Below are positions 17,363 through 27,367 of a stretch of 64,000 bases of DNA, in pieces. How positions within the stretch are numbered: the stretch's first letter is position 1; each line of letters begins with the position of its first letter. The notes beneath the pieces were generated by a model. The model was not told the DNA's origin and did not search any database. It saw only the letters and a list, made by a program, of their open reading frames with translations. The stretch spans positions 99,752-163,751 of the forward strand of contig NZ_JABGCH010000008.1 of assembly GCF_019799945.1 (NCBI RefSeq), given 5' to 3'. The stretch comes from Modestobacter marinus (GTDB taxonomy: Bacteria; Actinomycetota; Actinomycetes; Mycobacteriales; Geodermatophilaceae). Made by a program: the position numbers and the translations under genes.

Positions 17363-18478
17363 TCAACCGGCCAGGCGCTGGACAGCAGCGTCGACCCGCT
17401 CGTCGGTCGCGGTCAACGCCATCCGGACGTGCCTCGCCCCCGCCGGGCCGTAGAAGGTGCCCGGCGCCGCCACGACGCCCCGCTCGGCGAGCCAGTCGAT
17501 CGTCGTCCAGCAGTCCTCGTCCCGGGTCACCCACAGGTAGAGCCCGGCCTCCGAGTGGTCGATCCGCGCGCCGGCGGCCCGCACCGCGGCGGCCAGCCGG
17601 TCGCGCCGGCGGCCGTACCGCTCGCGCTGCCGCTCGACGTGCTCGTCGTCGCCCAGAGCGGCGACCATCGCCGCCTGCACCGGCGTGGGCACGAGCAACC
17701 CGAGGTGACGGCGGACCTCCCACACCCGGCGGACCAGCGCCGGGTCACCCGACAGCAGCCCCGCGCGGTAGCCGGCGGCGGTCGACTGCTTGGACAGCGA
17801 GTGCACCGCGAGCAGGCCGCGGTGGTCGGGCCCGGCGATGTCGGGGTGCAGCAGCGAGCGGGGAGCGACGTCCCAGCCCAGCTCGATGTAGCACTCGTCC
17901 GCGACGACCGGCACCCCGTGCGCCCGTCCCCACGTCACCCACGCGCCCAGCTGCTCGTCGGTGAGCACCCGGCCGTGCGGGTTGCCCGGGGAGTTGAGCC
18001 AGACCAGGACGGCGTCGCCCGGATCGGTCGGTGGGGTGTCCGTCCGGACCACGGCGAGCCCGGCGACGACCGCGCCCACCTCGTAGGTGGGGTAGGCGAC
18101 CTCCGGGATCAGCACGGTGCCACGGTGCAGGCCCAGCAGCGTGGGCAGCAGGGCCACGAGCTCCTTGGAGCCGACCGTGGGGACCACCGAGGGGTCGGCG
18201 CCCAGCGGGTCGGCGAGCTCCACCCCGAGCCGGCGGGACAGCCAGGCGGCGGCGGTGCGCCGGAGCTCCGCCGTCCCCAGCGCCGTCGGGTAGCCGGGGG
18301 CGTCCCCGGCACCGGCCAGCGCCGCGGCGAGCAGCTCGGGCGTGCTGTCGACCGGCGTGCCGATCGACAGATCGACGACCCCGCCCGGGTGCTGCGCGGC
18401 CCGGGCACGGGCCGCTCCGAGGGAGTCCCAGGGGAAGTCGGGGAGCCGGCGGGGAGAGGCCGACCCGCCCGTGGTCAG
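17363..18478 (-). CDS. dapC: N-succinyldiaminopimelate aminotransferase
   Basis: A 371-residue class I/II PLP aminotransferase that makes N-succinyl-LL-diaminopimelate, the step between DapD and DapE. It has the actinobacterial DapC start region RRLPDFPWDSLGAARARA, VVDLSIGTPVDSTP, the substrate-loop NSPGNPHGRVL, DECYIELGWD with the cofactor Asp, and HSLSKQSTAAGYRAG with the PLP Lys. No ATG, GTG or TTG exists in frame at the homologous start. The best candidate is a CTG overlapping the fdxA stop (CTGA), which would couple the two genes. It is co-transcribed behind fdxA. Confidence 0.88.
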   Translation of the reverse strand: MTTGGSASPRRLPDFPWDSLGAARARAAQHPGGVVDLSIGTPVDSTPELLAAALAGAGDAPGYPTALGTAELRRTAAAWLSRRLGVELADPLGADPSVVPTVGSKELVALLPTLLGLHRGTVLIPEVAYPTYEVGAVVAGLAVVRTDTPPTDPGDAVLVWLNSPGNPHGRVLTDEQLGAWVTWGRAHGVPVVADECYIELGWDVAPRSLLHPDIAGPDHRGLLAVHSLSKQSTAAGYRAGLLSGDPALVRRVWEVRRHLGLLVPTPVQAAMVAALGDDEHVERQRERYGRRRDRLAAAVRAAGARIDHSEAGLYLWVTRDEDCWTTIDWLAERGVVAAPGTFYGPAGARHVRMALTATDERVDAAVQRLAG

Positions 18479-18801
18479 TGCGCCTCGCCCTGCGGCGGCA
18501 GGGCGGCGACCAGCGGGTGGTCCTTGGCGATCTTCCCGGTCTTGGCCGCGCCGCCGGGGCTGCCCAGGTCGGAGAAGAACTCCACGTTGGCGTTGTAGAA
18601 GTCCTTCCACTTGTCCGGGACGTCGTCCTCGTAGTAGATGGCCTCCACCGGGCAGACCGGCTCGCAGGCGCCGCAGTCCACGCACTCGTCGGGGTGGATG
18701 TAGAGCATCCGCTCGCCCTCGTAGATGCAGTCCACCGGACACTCGTCGATGCACGCCTTGTCGAGGACGTCGACACAGGCCTGGGTGATGACGTAGGTCA
18801 C
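18475..18801 (-). CDS. fdxA: Seven-iron ferredoxin
   Basis: The 108-residue FdxA/FdxC-type ferredoxin has the first cluster ligands in CVDVLDKACIDECPVDCIYEG and the second set in DECVDCGACEPVCPVEAI, the arrangement for one 3Fe-4S and one 4Fe-4S cluster. A C-terminal extension of about 50 residues (WKDFYNANVEFF) is typical of actinobacterial members. The GTG start is preceded by GGAGG. It leads the fdxA-dapC operon, matching fdxC and Rv1178 in M. tuberculosis. A -10-like GATACT and a short CCCTGG/CCAGGG hairpin lie in its leader. Confidence 0.93.
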   Translation of the reverse strand: MTYVITQACVDVLDKACIDECPVDCIYEGERMLYIHPDECVDCGACEPVCPVEAIYYEDDVPDKWKDFYNANVEFFSDLGSPGGAAKTGKIAKDHPLVAALPPQGEAH

Positions 18802-18959
18802 GGGTTCCTCCGGGACGTGCTGGCGGGCTGCTCCCCTGGCCGGACCAGGGCGGGGATCGATCTTCCCTAGTATCACCCGTCGTCCTCCCCGCCAGCGCGA
18901 CGGGTCGCTCCGCACACCCCACCGGCCGCCCGCGGATCCCCGCCCCGCAGGATCGCGGC

Positions 18960-19712
18960 ATGGGACAGAGACGCTCGCCGCTCGGCGTCGCCGACCTCGA
19001 GCTCGTCGCCGCCCGCGGGTGGCGGGCACTGGAGGAGGACCGGCTGGGCGACTGGCTGCTGCGCGCGGCCGGCGGCTTCACCGGCCGGGCGAACTCCGCC
19101 CTCGTCGTCGGGGACCCGGGCCGGCCGCTGCCGGAGGCCGTCGCGGCCGTCGCCCGCTGGTACGACGAGCGAGGACTGCAGCCGTGCGCGCAGCTCCCCG
19201 GCGTCGCCTCCCGGGCCGCCGACGCGGCCCTCGCCGCCGCCGGCTGGGCCCGCGACGAGGACGTCCTCGTGCTGACCGGTCCCCTCGTCCGGGGGCAGCT
19301 GGACGGCGTCCCGGTGCACCTCGCGCCCGCGCCGGACGACGCCTGGCTGGCCGGCTACCGGTACCGCGGCGCGGAGCTGCCCCCGGTCGCCGCCCGGGTG
19401 CTCACGAACGCCCAGGACGTCGTGTTCGCCTCGGTCCGGCTGACCCCCGCGCCGGCGCCGCTCGCCGCGGTCGGCCGCGGGGTGCTCACCGACGGCTGGC
19501 TCGGGGTGACCGCGGTGACCGTCGCCGAGGAGCAACGCCGGCAGGGTCTGGCCACCGCCGTCATGGCCGGGCTCCGGGCCTGGGCGGTCGACCGCGGCGC
19601 GCACTCGCTCTACTTGCAGGTGACCGCGGGCAACACCGCCGCGCGGGCCCTCTACCGGCGGGCCGGCCTCATCGAGCACCACCGGTACCACTACCGGCGC
19701 CGGGTGGGCTGA
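18960..19712 (+). CDS. GNAT family N-acetyltransferase
   Basis: This 250-residue protein has an N-terminal pseudo-GNAT half (GWRALEEDRLGDWLLRAAGG) and a C-terminal catalytic half with the acetyl-CoA loop VAEEQRRQGLATAVMAGLRAWA (motif A, Q/RxxGxA) followed by LYLQVTAGNTAARALYRRAGL (motif B). The substrate is unknown. It is transcribed away from fdxA, and its last 44 bases are antisense to the end of the convergent membrane-protein gene. Confidence 0.87.
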   Translation: MGQRRSPLGVADLELVAARGWRALEEDRLGDWLLRAAGGFTGRANSALVVGDPGRPLPEAVAAVARWYDERGLQPCAQLPGVASRAADAALAAAGWARDEDVLVLTGPLVRGQLDGVPVHLAPAPDDAWLAGYRYRGAELPPVAARVLTNAQDVVFASVRLTPAPAPLAAVGRGVLTDGWLGVTAVTVAEEQRRQGLATAVMAGLRAWAVDRGAHSLYLQVTAGNTAARALYRRAGLIEHHRYHYRRRVG

Positions 19713-20097
19713 CCTGCGGGCGCGGCACCGGGCCGCCCAGGGCCCGGCCGACCGCGAACGCCGCCGCCACGACGCCGAGCAGCAGGAACGCCAGCGAGAG
19801 CGTCGAGGTGACCGTGTCCCCGCCCGGCAGCAGCAGGTCGCCCTCGGGACGGCGCATCGCCCCCGCCACCGCGATGACCAGCCACACGACCGCCGGCAGC
19901 GCGGCCACCAGCCGGGACCCCGACAGCCGCCGGGCGGCGTCGACGAGCAGCAGGTTGCCCACCACCGCGGCGACGATCGAGACCGGGACGGGGATCCCGG
20001 CCAGCCGCCACGGCAGCCAGAAGACCTCCACCAGCGCCAGCCAGGCGGCGACGACGACGGCCGCCACCGCCCAGCCGAGCAGCCGCAGGGCACGCAT
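19669..20097 (-). CDS. Small membrane protein downstream of mshB (Rv1171-like)
   Basis: A 142-residue protein with four predicted membrane helices (LLGWAVAAVVVAAWLALVEV, VSIVAAVVGNLLLVDAARRL, a third around VVWLVIAVAGAM, a fourth around LSLAFLLLGVVAAAFAVG) and a Pro/Gly tail. The ATG overlaps the mshB stop by one base (TGATG). A small membrane protein directly behind mshB is also found in mycobacteria (Rv1171). No function is known, and a link to mycothiol is only positional. Confidence 0.75.
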   Translation of the reverse strand: MRALRLLGWAVAAVVVAAWLALVEVFWLPWRLAGIPVPVSIVAAVVGNLLLVDAARRLSGSRLVAALPAVVWLVIAVAGAMRRPEGDLLLPGGDTVTSTLSLAFLLLGVVAAAFAVGRALGGPVPRPQVSPPGAGSGTGGAR

Positions 20098-20987
20098 CAG
20101 GACAGGCCGGCGAAAAGGTCGTCCTCCCAGCCGTGCGGACCGGCGCCCGGCCCGCGCTCGCCGCGCACCAGCCGGTAGTACTCGGTGCCCATGACCTCCT
20201 GGCCCAGGTTGTTCGACAGCGCGAAGAACGGGCCGTCGACCATGATCTGCGTCGGGTGGGCGCGCATCGCCGCGTCCTTCTGGCCGGCGTACGCCCGGCC
20301 GTCGACCGCGGTGGTCACGACGTCGTCGGGGACGATGAACGGGACGTCGTCGAGGTCGCCGAGCCCCTCGAACGGCGAGCCCTCCCCCAGCGCGGCCATC
20401 GCCTCGATGCCGGCCTGCACCACCGAGCGCGGCATGGCGGTCCAGTAGACCTTCGCCGCGGTCCAAGGCTCGCCCAGGTCGGGCCGGTAGCCCGGGTCGG
20501 CGGCGGTCTCGACCGCGCCCATCGCGACCCGGTGCGCCTGGATGTGGTCGGGATGGCCGTAGCCGCCGTTCTCGTCGTAGGTGACCACGACCTGGGGCCG
20601 CACCTCCCGCACGACGGCGACCGCGTGCGCCACGGCCTCTGCCAGGTCGGCCCGCCAGAACGCGCGGGGCTTGTCGTTGGCCGGGGTGTCCATCATCCCG
20701 GAGTCGCGGAAGTGGCCGGCGCCGCCGAGGAACCGCCAGTCGGTGACCCCGAGGGCAGCCATCGCGGCGGCGAGCTCACCGATCCGGTACCCGCCGAGCT
20801 GGTCGGCCTGGTCGGCGGCGAGCTGGGCCAGCTCCGGCACCAGCACCTCGCCCTCCTCACCGAGGGTGCAGGTGAGCAGGGTGACGGCCGTCCCCTCGGC
20901 GACGTAGCGGGCCATGCTGGCGCCGTTGTTGATCGTCTCGTCGTCGGGATGGGCGTGCACGAGCAGCAGTCGGCGGTCCGCGGTCAC
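20097..20987 (-). CDS. mshB: N-acetyl-GlcN-inositol deacetylase of mycothiol synthesis
   Basis: The 296-residue protein is a LmbE/PIG-L zinc deacetylase that removes acetate from GlcNAc-inositol in mycothiol biosynthesis. The zinc and catalytic motif [13 protein letters not shown] is at the N-terminus, and the third ligand His lies in [27 protein letters not shown] and [13 protein letters not shown] are characteristic of MshB rather than Mca. The start is a GTG. It confirms a mycothiol-producing actinobacterium. The downstream gene is translationally coupled. Confidence 0.94.
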   Translation of the reverse strand: MTADRRLLLVHAHPDDETINNGASMARYVAEGTAVTLLTCTLGEEGEVLVPELAQLAADQADQLGGYRIGELAAAMAALGVTDWRFLGGAGHFRDSGMMDTPANDKPRAFWRADLAEAVAHAVAVVREVRPQVVVTYDENGGYGHPDHIQAHRVAMGAVETAADPGYRPDLGEPWTAAKVYWTAMPRSVVQAGIEAMAALGEGSPFEGLGDLDDVPFIVPDDVVTTAVDGRAYAGQKDAAMRAHPTQIMVDGPFFALSNNLGQEVMGTEYYRLVRGERGPGAGPHGWEDDLFAGLS

Positions 20988-21004
20988 CCGGACATCCTCG
21001 CCGA

Positions 21005-21028
21005 CCCCGCCCGATCACCCGGGCGGGG
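21005..21028. terminator. Hairpin behind the peptide ABC operon
   Basis: CCCCGCCCG and CGGGCGGGG form a nine-base stem with a six-base loop, in the gap between dppF and the mshB start. On the minus strand it would end the transporter message before mshB. Confidence 0.6.
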
Positions 21029-21050
21029 GTGTCCGACCGGGCGGGAGCGC

Positions 21051-22112
21051 TCAGATGACGCGGGTGGCCTCGGCGTAGTGGCAGGCGTTCAGGTGGCCGG
21101 CACCGCGGTCGGCCAGCTGCGGGTCCTCGTCGATGCACTTCTGCCGCTGCGCGTCGGTGAGGACGTGGGCGAACTTCTGGCAGCGGGTGCGGAAGCGGCA
21201 GCCCGACGGCGGGTTCGCCGGGCTCGGCACGTCCCCGGAGATGATGATCCGCTGCCGCGCGCGTTCCCGACGCGGATCGGGCAGCGGGATCGCCGACAGC
21301 AGCGCCTGGGTGTAGGGGTGGGCCGGCCGCTCGAACAGCTCGTCCCGCTCCGCCACCTCGATGATCCGGCCGAGGTACATGACCGCGACCCGGTCGGAGA
21401 TGTGGCGCACCACCGACAGGTCGTGGGCGATGAACAGGTAGCTGAGGCCCAGGTCGTTCTTCAGGTCCTCGAGCAGGTTGATCACCCCTGCCTGGATCGA
21501 CACGTCCAGCGCGGAGACCGGCTCGTCGAGAACCAGGACCTTCGGCTGCAGCGCCAGCGCCCGGGCGATGCCGATGCGCTGCCGCTGGCCGCCGGAGAAC
21601 TCGGCGGGGTACCGGTTGGTGTGCTCGGGGTTCAGCCCGACCGTCTCGACCAGCTCGCGGACCCGGTTGCGCAGCTCGGCGTCGTCCTTGGTGAGGCCGT
21701 GGATCACCAGCGGCTCGGCCACGATGTCGAAGACCGGCAGCCGCGGGTTGAGCGAGGCGTACGGGTCCTGGAACACCAGCGCGATGTCCCGGCGCAGCGG
21801 GCGCATCTGCTTGCGGGACAGCCCCACCAGCTCCCGGCCCTCGAACTTCACCGAGCCGCCGGTGGCCGGCTGCAGGTTCAGGATCGCCCGGCCGGTGGTC
21901 GACTTGCCGCAGCCGGACTCGCCGACCAGGCCGAGCACCTCGCCCGGATAGAGGTCCAGGTCGACCCCGTCGACGGCCCGCACCGCACCGACGGTGCGCT
22001 TGATCAGCCCGCCGCCCTTGATCGGGAAGTGCTTCTCCAGGCCGCGCACCGAGAGGATCGGCTCGCCGCGGCGGACCGGGCCGTCGGCGCGGTCGGTGGT
22101 GGGGGCGCTCAT
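21051..22112 (-). CDS. dppF: Dipeptide/oligopeptide ABC transporter ATP-binding protein
   Basis: The 353-residue ATPase has Walker [10 protein letters not shown], the Q-loop [11 protein letters not shown], the signature SGGQRQR, Walker [13 protein letters not shown] and switch His in FIAHDLSV. The C-terminal oligo_HPY domain carries the CRFRTRC and HLNACHY cysteine pattern typical of Dpp/Opp ATPases. It is the last gene of the operon, and its ATG overlaps dppD by four bases. It energises peptide uptake together with the other ATPase. Confidence 0.93.
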   Translation of the reverse strand: MSAPTTDRADGPVRRGEPILSVRGLEKHFPIKGGGLIKRTVGAVRAVDGVDLDLYPGEVLGLVGESGCGKSTTGRAILNLQPATGGSVKFEGRELVGLSRKQMRPLRRDIALVFQDPYASLNPRLPVFDIVAEPLVIHGLTKDDAELRNRVRELVETVGLNPEHTNRYPAEFSGGQRQRIGIARALALQPKVLVLDEPVSALDVSIQAGVINLLEDLKNDLGLSYLFIAHDLSVVRHISDRVAVMYLGRIIEVAERDELFERPAHPYTQALLSAIPLPDPRRERARQRIIISGDVPSPANPPSGCRFRTRCQKFAHVLTDAQRQKCIDEDPQLADRGAGHLNACHYAEATRVI

Positions 22113-23413
22113 GCCCGGTCTCCGTTCGTGGGGCGGTGGTCGGAGACCACGCTGCCGGTGTCGCTGCCGGCGCCCGGCCCGGTGGCGGCCGGCTCGGGCT
22201 GGTCGGCGAGGGGTGCGCCCGGGGACGACGCGTCGCGCGCGCCCTCGCCCACGGTGTAGTCGGCCGGCAGCGACTCCCCGGCCAGGAGGGTGTCCGCGGC
22301 GGTCTCGCTGAAGACCTCCGCCGCGTGCCCGTGGGCCCGCTCCACCTGCTCGGTGCGGATGCAGGCGGCGCTGTGCCCGGGACCGACCTCGAGCAGCGGC
22401 GGCTCGGCCTCGTCGCACTGCGGCACGTGCAGCGGGCAGCGCGGCGCGAACGGGCACCCCGGCGGCATGCTCAGCAGGGACGGCGGCGAGCCGACGATCG
22501 GGGTCAGCCGCTCGCGGGTGCTGGCGTCCAACCGGGGCAGCGAGCCCAGCAGGCCGAGCGTGTAGGGCATCCGCGGCTCGTAGTAGATGTCCTCGACGCT
22601 GCCGACCTCGACCGGCCGCCCGGCGTACATGACCAGCACGCGGTCGGCGATGCCGGCGACCACGCCCAGGTCGTGGGTGATCATGACCATCGCCGCGCCG
22701 GTCTCCTCGAGCGCGGTCTGCAGCACCTCCAGGATCTGCGCCTGCACGGTGACGTCCAGCGCCGTCGTCGGCTCGTCGGCGATGATCACGTCCGGCTGGT
22801 TGGCCATGGCGATGGCGATGACGACGCGCTGTCGCATGCCGCCGGAGAACTCGTGCGGGAAGGACCGCACCCGTTCCCGGGCGTTCGGGATGCCGACCAG
22901 CTCCAGCAGCTCGGCCGCGCGGGCCTCGGCCGCCTGCGACGACAGCGACCGGTCGTGCGTGCGCAGCGTCTCCTCGATCTGGGCGCCCACCCGGTACACC
23001 GGGTCCAGGGACGTCATCGGGTCCTGGAAGATCATCGAGACGCCCTTGCCGCGCACCCGCGACATGCTGCGGTCGGTCTGGCCGAGCAGCTCCTGGCCGC
23101 GGTACCGCACCGATCCGGTGACCCGGGCGTTGCCCGGCAGCAGGCCCATCACGGCCAGCGACGTGACCGACTTGCCGGAGCCGGACTCACCGACGATGCC
23201 GAGCACCTCCCCGGAGCGGAGGGTGTAGTCGACGCCGCGGACCGCGTGGACGAGCCCGTCCTCGCTGGGGAACTGCACGTTGAGGTCGGTGACCTCCAGC
23301 AGCGGGGCGGACACGTCGAAGCCGCGCAGGCTGGTGGACCGCCCGCTGCTCAGCGTGCCGAGGGAGCTGGCACCGGTCGCGGACGCGCCGGGGCCCGAGG
23401 TCCCGATGGACAT
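22109..23413 (-). CDS. dppD: Dipeptide/oligopeptide ABC transporter ATP-binding protein
   Basis: A 434-residue ATPase with Walker [10 protein letters not shown], the signature SGGMRQR, Walker [13 protein letters not shown] and MITHDLGVV. An oligo_HPY domain has the [16 protein letters not shown] cysteines. It carries an unusual Ser/Gly/Thr-rich N-terminal extension of about 40 residues and an acidic C-terminal tail of about 75 residues, both low in complexity. The ATG has GAGGAG upstream at good spacing. It overlaps dppF by four bases and is 23 bases behind dppC. Confidence 0.92.
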   Translation of the reverse strand: MSIGTSGPGASATGASSLGTLSSGRSTSLRGFDVSAPLLEVTDLNVQFPSEDGLVHAVRGVDYTLRSGEVLGIVGESGSGKSVTSLAVMGLLPGNARVTGSVRYRGQELLGQTDRSMSRVRGKGVSMIFQDPMTSLDPVYRVGAQIEETLRTHDRSLSSQAAEARAAELLELVGIPNARERVRSFPHEFSGGMRQRVVIAIAMANQPDVIIADEPTTALDVTVQAQILEVLQTALEETGAAMVMITHDLGVVAGIADRVLVMYAGRPVEVGSVEDIYYEPRMPYTLGLLGSLPRLDASTRERLTPIVGSPPSLLSMPPGCPFAPRCPLHVPQCDEAEPPLLEVGPGHSAACIRTEQVERAHGHAAEVFSETAADTLLAGESLPADYTVGEGARDASSPGAPLADQPEPAATGPGAGSDTGSVVSDHRPTNGDRA

Positions 23414-23436
23414 GGAACTCCTCGTGATCAGTGCCG

Positions 23437-24405
23437 TCAGGCCCGCACGCGGCGGTTGCTCGGGTCGAAGGCGTCCCGGATCCCGTCGCCGATCAGGTTG
23501 ATCGACAGCACGATGATCAGCAGGGTGATGCCCGGGAAGTAGAAGAGCCAGGGTCGCGTGCTCGCGGCCTGCACCCCGTCGGAGACCAGGCGGCCCAGCG
23601 AGGTCTGGTTGGCCCCGTTGACGCCGAAGCCGAGGTAGGTCAGCGACGCCTCGAGGATGATCGCGGTGGCCGCCGCCAGCGTCGTCCAGACGATGAGCGA
23701 GCCCAGCGCGTTCGGGATCAGGTGCTTGAAGATGATCCGCACGTCGGAGGCACCCAGCGAGTGCGCGGCCTCCACGTACTCCTTCTCCCGCAGGGAGAGG
23801 AACTGGCTGCGGACGATCCGCGCGAGGTCCAGCCAGCCGAACAGGCCGAGGATGATGCCGACCCCCAGCGGCGTGCGGGACCCGGGGAAGTTGCTGGCCA
23901 CGACGATCAGCACGACCAGCAGCGGCACCGTGAGGATCAGGTCCACCACGCGCATGAGCAGGCTGTCGACCCACGTGCCGAAGTAGCCGGCCAGGGCCCC
24001 CACCAGCAGCCCGAGCGGCAGGGCGATGACCACGAACAGCAGCACGATGAACAGCGAGCGCTGCACGCCCTGCATCAGCCCGGCCAGCAGGTCCCGGCCG
24101 ATCTCGTCGCTGCCCAGCAGGTAGCCGGCGGTGCCCGGCGACACGGACTGCGCCTGCGCGTTCTGGCTGCCGTAGTCGATGCCGTGGACGAAGGGGCCGA
24201 CGAACCCGAACAGCACCATCAGCACGAAGATCACCAGGCCGGCCATCCCGACCTTGTTGTGCAGGAAGCGCCGGACGATCTGCTGGCGCTGGCTGCGCGC
24301 CTTGACACCGAACTCGCGCTGCACCCCGCCGCCGCCCTGCGGGGTGCCGGGCACCGCGGGCAGCACCCCGCCGGTGCTGTCCGGAGTGGCCTGGGTCGTG
24401 GCCAT
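23437..24405 (-). CDS. dppC: Peptide ABC transporter permease (DppC type)
   Basis: This 322-residue permease starts with a cytoplasmic basic segment ending [20 protein letters not shown] (OppC_N domain), then has five further helices and the EAA loop [28 protein letters not shown] characteristic of BPD_transp_1. The N-terminal 35 residues are Gly/Pro-rich and atypical. The ATG follows AAGGAG. It pairs with DppB to form the membrane channel. Confidence 0.92.
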   Translation of the reverse strand: MATTQATPDSTGGVLPAVPGTPQGGGGVQREFGVKARSQRQQIVRRFLHNKVGMAGLVIFVLMVLFGFVGPFVHGIDYGSQNAQAQSVSPGTAGYLLGSDEIGRDLLAGLMQGVQRSLFIVLLFVVIALPLGLLVGALAGYFGTWVDSLLMRVVDLILTVPLLVVLIVVASNFPGSRTPLGVGIILGLFGWLDLARIVRSQFLSLREKEYVEAAHSLGASDVRIIFKHLIPNALGSLIVWTTLAAATAIILEASLTYLGFGVNGANQTSLGRLVSDGVQAASTRPWLFYFPGITLLIIVLSINLIGDGIRDAFDPSNRRVRA

Positions 24406-24433
24406 GAACTCCTTCTTCCTGGAGAGCTGCGGC

Positions 24434-25423
24434 TCAGGAGAGCCGGATGCGCGGGTCGAGCACCGCGTAGAGGAGGTCGGCGACCAGGTTGAACACCACG
24501 ACGAAGGCGGCGCTGACCAGCAGCCAGCCGAGCACGACGTTGGTGTCGTTGTTCCTGATGCCGTCCTGGATCAGGTACTCCCCCATCCCGTGCCAGACGA
24601 AGACCGTCTCGGTGATGATCGCGCCGCCGAACAGCGTGCCGATGCCCAGGGCCACGACGGTGGTGAGCGGGATCAGCGCGTTGCGGAGCCCGTGCTTGAG
24701 CACGGTCCGGCGGTAGGTGAGACCCTTGGCCCGGGCCAGGCGCATGTAGTCCGAGCCGAGCACGTCGAGCATGGCCGCGCGCTGGAAGCGGCTCCAGGCG
24801 GCGAAGGACAGCAGCGCCAGGCTGATCGTCGGCAGCACGAGGTGACCCAACCGGTCGGACCACAGCTCCCAGCCGGACGCGTACAACGACAGCCCCGGCG
24901 TCTCCTCGCCGATCGTGTACAGCACCTGGCTGCCGAGCAGGTCGTTGATCCCGCCGGCCACGAACTCCTTGAGCAGCGCGGCGAACCAGAACACCGGCAG
25001 CGCGATCAGCAGGTAGGCGATGAAGGTGAAGACGTAGTCGGAAGCCTTGTACTGGCGGACCGCGCCGATCACGCCGATCACGATGGCCAGGATCACCGCG
25101 ATGATCACCGCGGCGACGATCATCCGGCCGGTCACCATCAGCCGGGTGCCGAGCTGGTCGGCGACCGGGGTGCCGTTGACCGTCGTCCCGAAGTCGCCGG
25201 TGAGGGCCCCGGACAGCCAGTTCCAGTACCGGACGAAGAAGTTGTCGTTCAGGCCCAGCTGCTCGCGCAGGTTGTCGAAGAACGCCTGCGGCGGCCGGGG
25301 GTTGAGGTTGTAGTAGTTCGACAGCGGATCAAAGCTCGCGGCGCAGAGCGCGAAGACGAGGAACGAGCTGACGAGCAACACGAGGACCGACGCGAGGATG
25401 CGCCGGATCGTGAAGAAAAGCAT
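24434..25423 (-). CDS. dppB: Peptide ABC transporter permease (DppB type)
   Basis: The 329-residue permease opens with the family start MLFFTIRRILASVLVLLVSSF and has six helices. The EAA loop is MLDVLGSDYMRLARAKGLTYRRTVLKHGLRNAL. A periplasmic loop of about 60 residues after helix 1 is normal for DppB. It is separated from the binding-protein gene upstream by 213 bases containing two strong hairpins. Confidence 0.92.
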   Translation of the reverse strand: MLFFTIRRILASVLVLLVSSFLVFALCAASFDPLSNYYNLNPRPPQAFFDNLREQLGLNDNFFVRYWNWLSGALTGDFGTTVNGTPVADQLGTRLMVTGRMIVAAVIIAVILAIVIGVIGAVRQYKASDYVFTFIAYLLIALPVFWFAALLKEFVAGGINDLLGSQVLYTIGEETPGLSLYASGWELWSDRLGHLVLPTISLALLSFAAWSRFQRAAMLDVLGSDYMRLARAKGLTYRRTVLKHGLRNALIPLTTVVALGIGTLFGGAIITETVFVWHGMGEYLIQDGIRNNDTNVVLGWLLVSAAFVVVFNLVADLLYAVLDPRIRLS

Positions 25424-25526
25424 GCGGTGACCTTACGCCGACGGACGACGTCGTCCGGTGAGGAACGACCTGTTCAGCGCCCCCGACACGGAGGGGCGCC
25501 CGGGTCGTGCGGATGGCTCCCGGACC

Positions 25527-25596
25527 GCCCACGGCCCCCGGGGGGACCGGGGGCCGTGGGCGCCGGTGGCCGGTGCCGCCGTGGGGGCGGCACCGG
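25527..25596 (-). terminator. Two tandem hairpins between the binding-protein gene and dppB
   Basis: GCCCACGGCCCCCGG pairs with CCGGGGGCCGTGGGC (15 bases, five-base loop). Nine bases further on, CCGGTGCCGCC pairs with GGCGGCACCGG (11 bases, five-base loop). Placed between dppA and the permease genes, they probably attenuate readthrough or protect the upstream mRNA, giving more binding protein than channel. Confidence 0.65.
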
Positions 25597-25636
25597 ACCG
25601 GGTGGTGCGCAGAGGGTGCTCAGCTGACCCGAGGGG

Positions 25637-27367
25637 TCACTGCACCGTCCAGGTGGAGGCGTTCCAGAGCGGCCCGGCCTGGGTCGGGTTGTCCTCGACG
25701 CCTTCGATGTTGCTGGTGTAGGCGATGAAGGTCGGCTTCTGGTACAGCGGCAGCGTCCCCATCTGCTCCCACAGCAGGGAGTCGATCTGGTTGGTGATCG
25801 CGACCTGCTGCTCGCGCTCCGGGGTCACCATGAGCTGGTCGAACAGCGCGTCGATCTCCGGGGTGCCGATGCGGGAGTAGTTCTGGCCCACCGCGTCACC
25901 CACCACCTGCTGGTAGATCGGCGGCTGCGAGGAGACGAACGGGTTGCCCACCCAGGCGAACAGGGCGGCCTGGAACCCACCGGCGATGAGGCTGGTCGGC
26001 TTGTCCGGGCCGGCGAAGATGTCCGGGTTGGCGTTGAACGTCGCCTCGATGCCGGCCGCGGCCAGCTGCGGGATCATGACCTCGATCGTGGTCTGGCGCA
26101 GCGGGTTGTTCGCGGTGGTGTCGACGCGGATCGACAGCCGCTGGCCGCCCTTGGTGAAGATGCCGTCGGGGCCCGGCGTCCAGCCGGACTGCTGCAGCAG
26201 CGCCTTGGCACCCTCGGGGTCGGGGGCGTTGTACTCGGCCGGCGCGTTGTCCTGGTACTCCGGCTGGTTGTTCTTCCAGATGTGGTTGTTCAGCACCTGG
26301 GCGTCGGAGGAGAACTGACCGACCGTCTGGTCGACGATCTCCTGCCGGTTCAGCGCCAGCGCGAACGCCTTGCGGACGTTCACGTCGGAGAGGATCGGGT
26401 CGGTGGTGTTGAAGTCCAGGTGCTCGAACGACAGACCGAAGTTGATCTCGCTGGTGACGTTCGGCTCGAGGCCCTGCACCTGGTCGACCAGGTCCAGCTG
26501 GGGCTGCGGGTAGATCACGTTGAGCTCACCGCTGGACAGACCCTGGACGGCGGTCGTCGGGTCGTTGCCGATGCCCTGGATGACCAGCTGGGCCAGCTGC
26601 GGCTTCTCGCCCCAGTAGTTCTCGTTCGGGGTGAGCACGACGATCTGCTGCCCGACGTTGATGTTCTCCTTCTTCAGCTGCCAGGGACCGCCGGAGATGT
26701 CGCCGGGGAGGCCGTCCGCGATCGGCCAGCCGGTGGAGATGGACTCGCACAGCGCCTCGGGCGTGTCCTTGTCCATGAGGTGCGCCGGGAACACCGGGCT
26801 GTTGTTGCCGGCGAAGGAGGACTGCCAGTCGGCGAACGGCGGCGAGTAGGTGACGGTGACAGTCTTGCCCTCGTCCGCGCCCTCGACGGCGGTCATCTGG
26901 TCGTAGCCGGAGGTGCTCAGCAGCGCCGGGCACCCGCCCGCGGCCGGGTCCGAGGACCGCTGCATGCGCCAGCTGAACTCGAAGTCGTCGGCCGTGATCG
27001 GGGTGCCGTCGCTCCACACCGCGTCCGGGTTGATCTTGTAGGTGACCGTCTGGCTGTCCCCGACGACCTCGGAGGTGGGCTCCTCGGTCAGGAACTCGTC
27101 GTTCCACTGGACGGTGAAGTCCGGCTGGATCTCGTAGGCCTGCGGCAGCAGCTCGGCCTCGATGTCGGCGGTCGAGGTGGCGTTGCCCGCGGAGATCAGC
27201 GGGAAGAGGTTCTCCGGCCAGTCGGTGGCCTCGCCGAAGACGACGCGGCCCTCACCGCTGGCGGACTCGCCGCCCCCGCTGTCGCTGTCGCCGCCACAGG
27301 CGGACAGCACCATCGCGCCGGTGACGCCGGTGGCCACCAGCATCGCGGTGCGCTTGCTCAACTTCAC
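25637..27367 (-). CDS. dppA: Peptide ABC transporter substrate-binding lipoprotein
   Basis: The 576-residue SBP_bac_5 protein has a lipoprotein signal (MKLSKRTAMLVATGVTGAM, lipobox LSAC, Cys at about 24), so it is anchored outside the membrane. Typical family segments are VTYKINPDAVWSDGTPITADDFEFSW and DPILSDVNVRKAFALALNRQEIV. It captures peptides or related ligands for DppBCDF. The GTG start is preceded by AGGAGG. It is the first gene of the operon, with its own promoter region of nearly 400 bases. Confidence 0.92.
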   Translation of the reverse strand: MKLSKRTAMLVATGVTGAMVLSACGGDSDSGGGESASGEGRVVFGEATDWPENLFPLISAGNATSTADIEAELLPQAYEIQPDFTVQWNDEFLTEEPTSEVVGDSQTVTYKINPDAVWSDGTPITADDFEFSWRMQRSSDPAAGGCPALLSTSGYDQMTAVEGADEGKTVTVTYSPPFADWQSSFAGNNSPVFPAHLMDKDTPEALCESISTGWPIADGLPGDISGGPWQLKKENINVGQQIVVLTPNENYWGEKPQLAQLVIQGIGNDPTTAVQGLSSGELNVIYPQPQLDLVDQVQGLEPNVTSEINFGLSFEHLDFNTTDPILSDVNVRKAFALALNRQEIVDQTVGQFSSDAQVLNNHIWKNNQPEYQDNAPAEYNAPDPEGAKALLQQSGWTPGPDGIFTKGGQRLSIRVDTTANNPLRQTTIEVMIPQLAAAGIEATFNANPDIFAGPDKPTSLIAGGFQAALFAWVGNPFVSSQPPIYQQVVGDAVGQNYSRIGTPEIDALFDQLMVTPEREQQVAITNQIDSLLWEQMGTLPLYQKPTFIAYTSNIEGVEDNPTQAGPLWNASTWTVQ

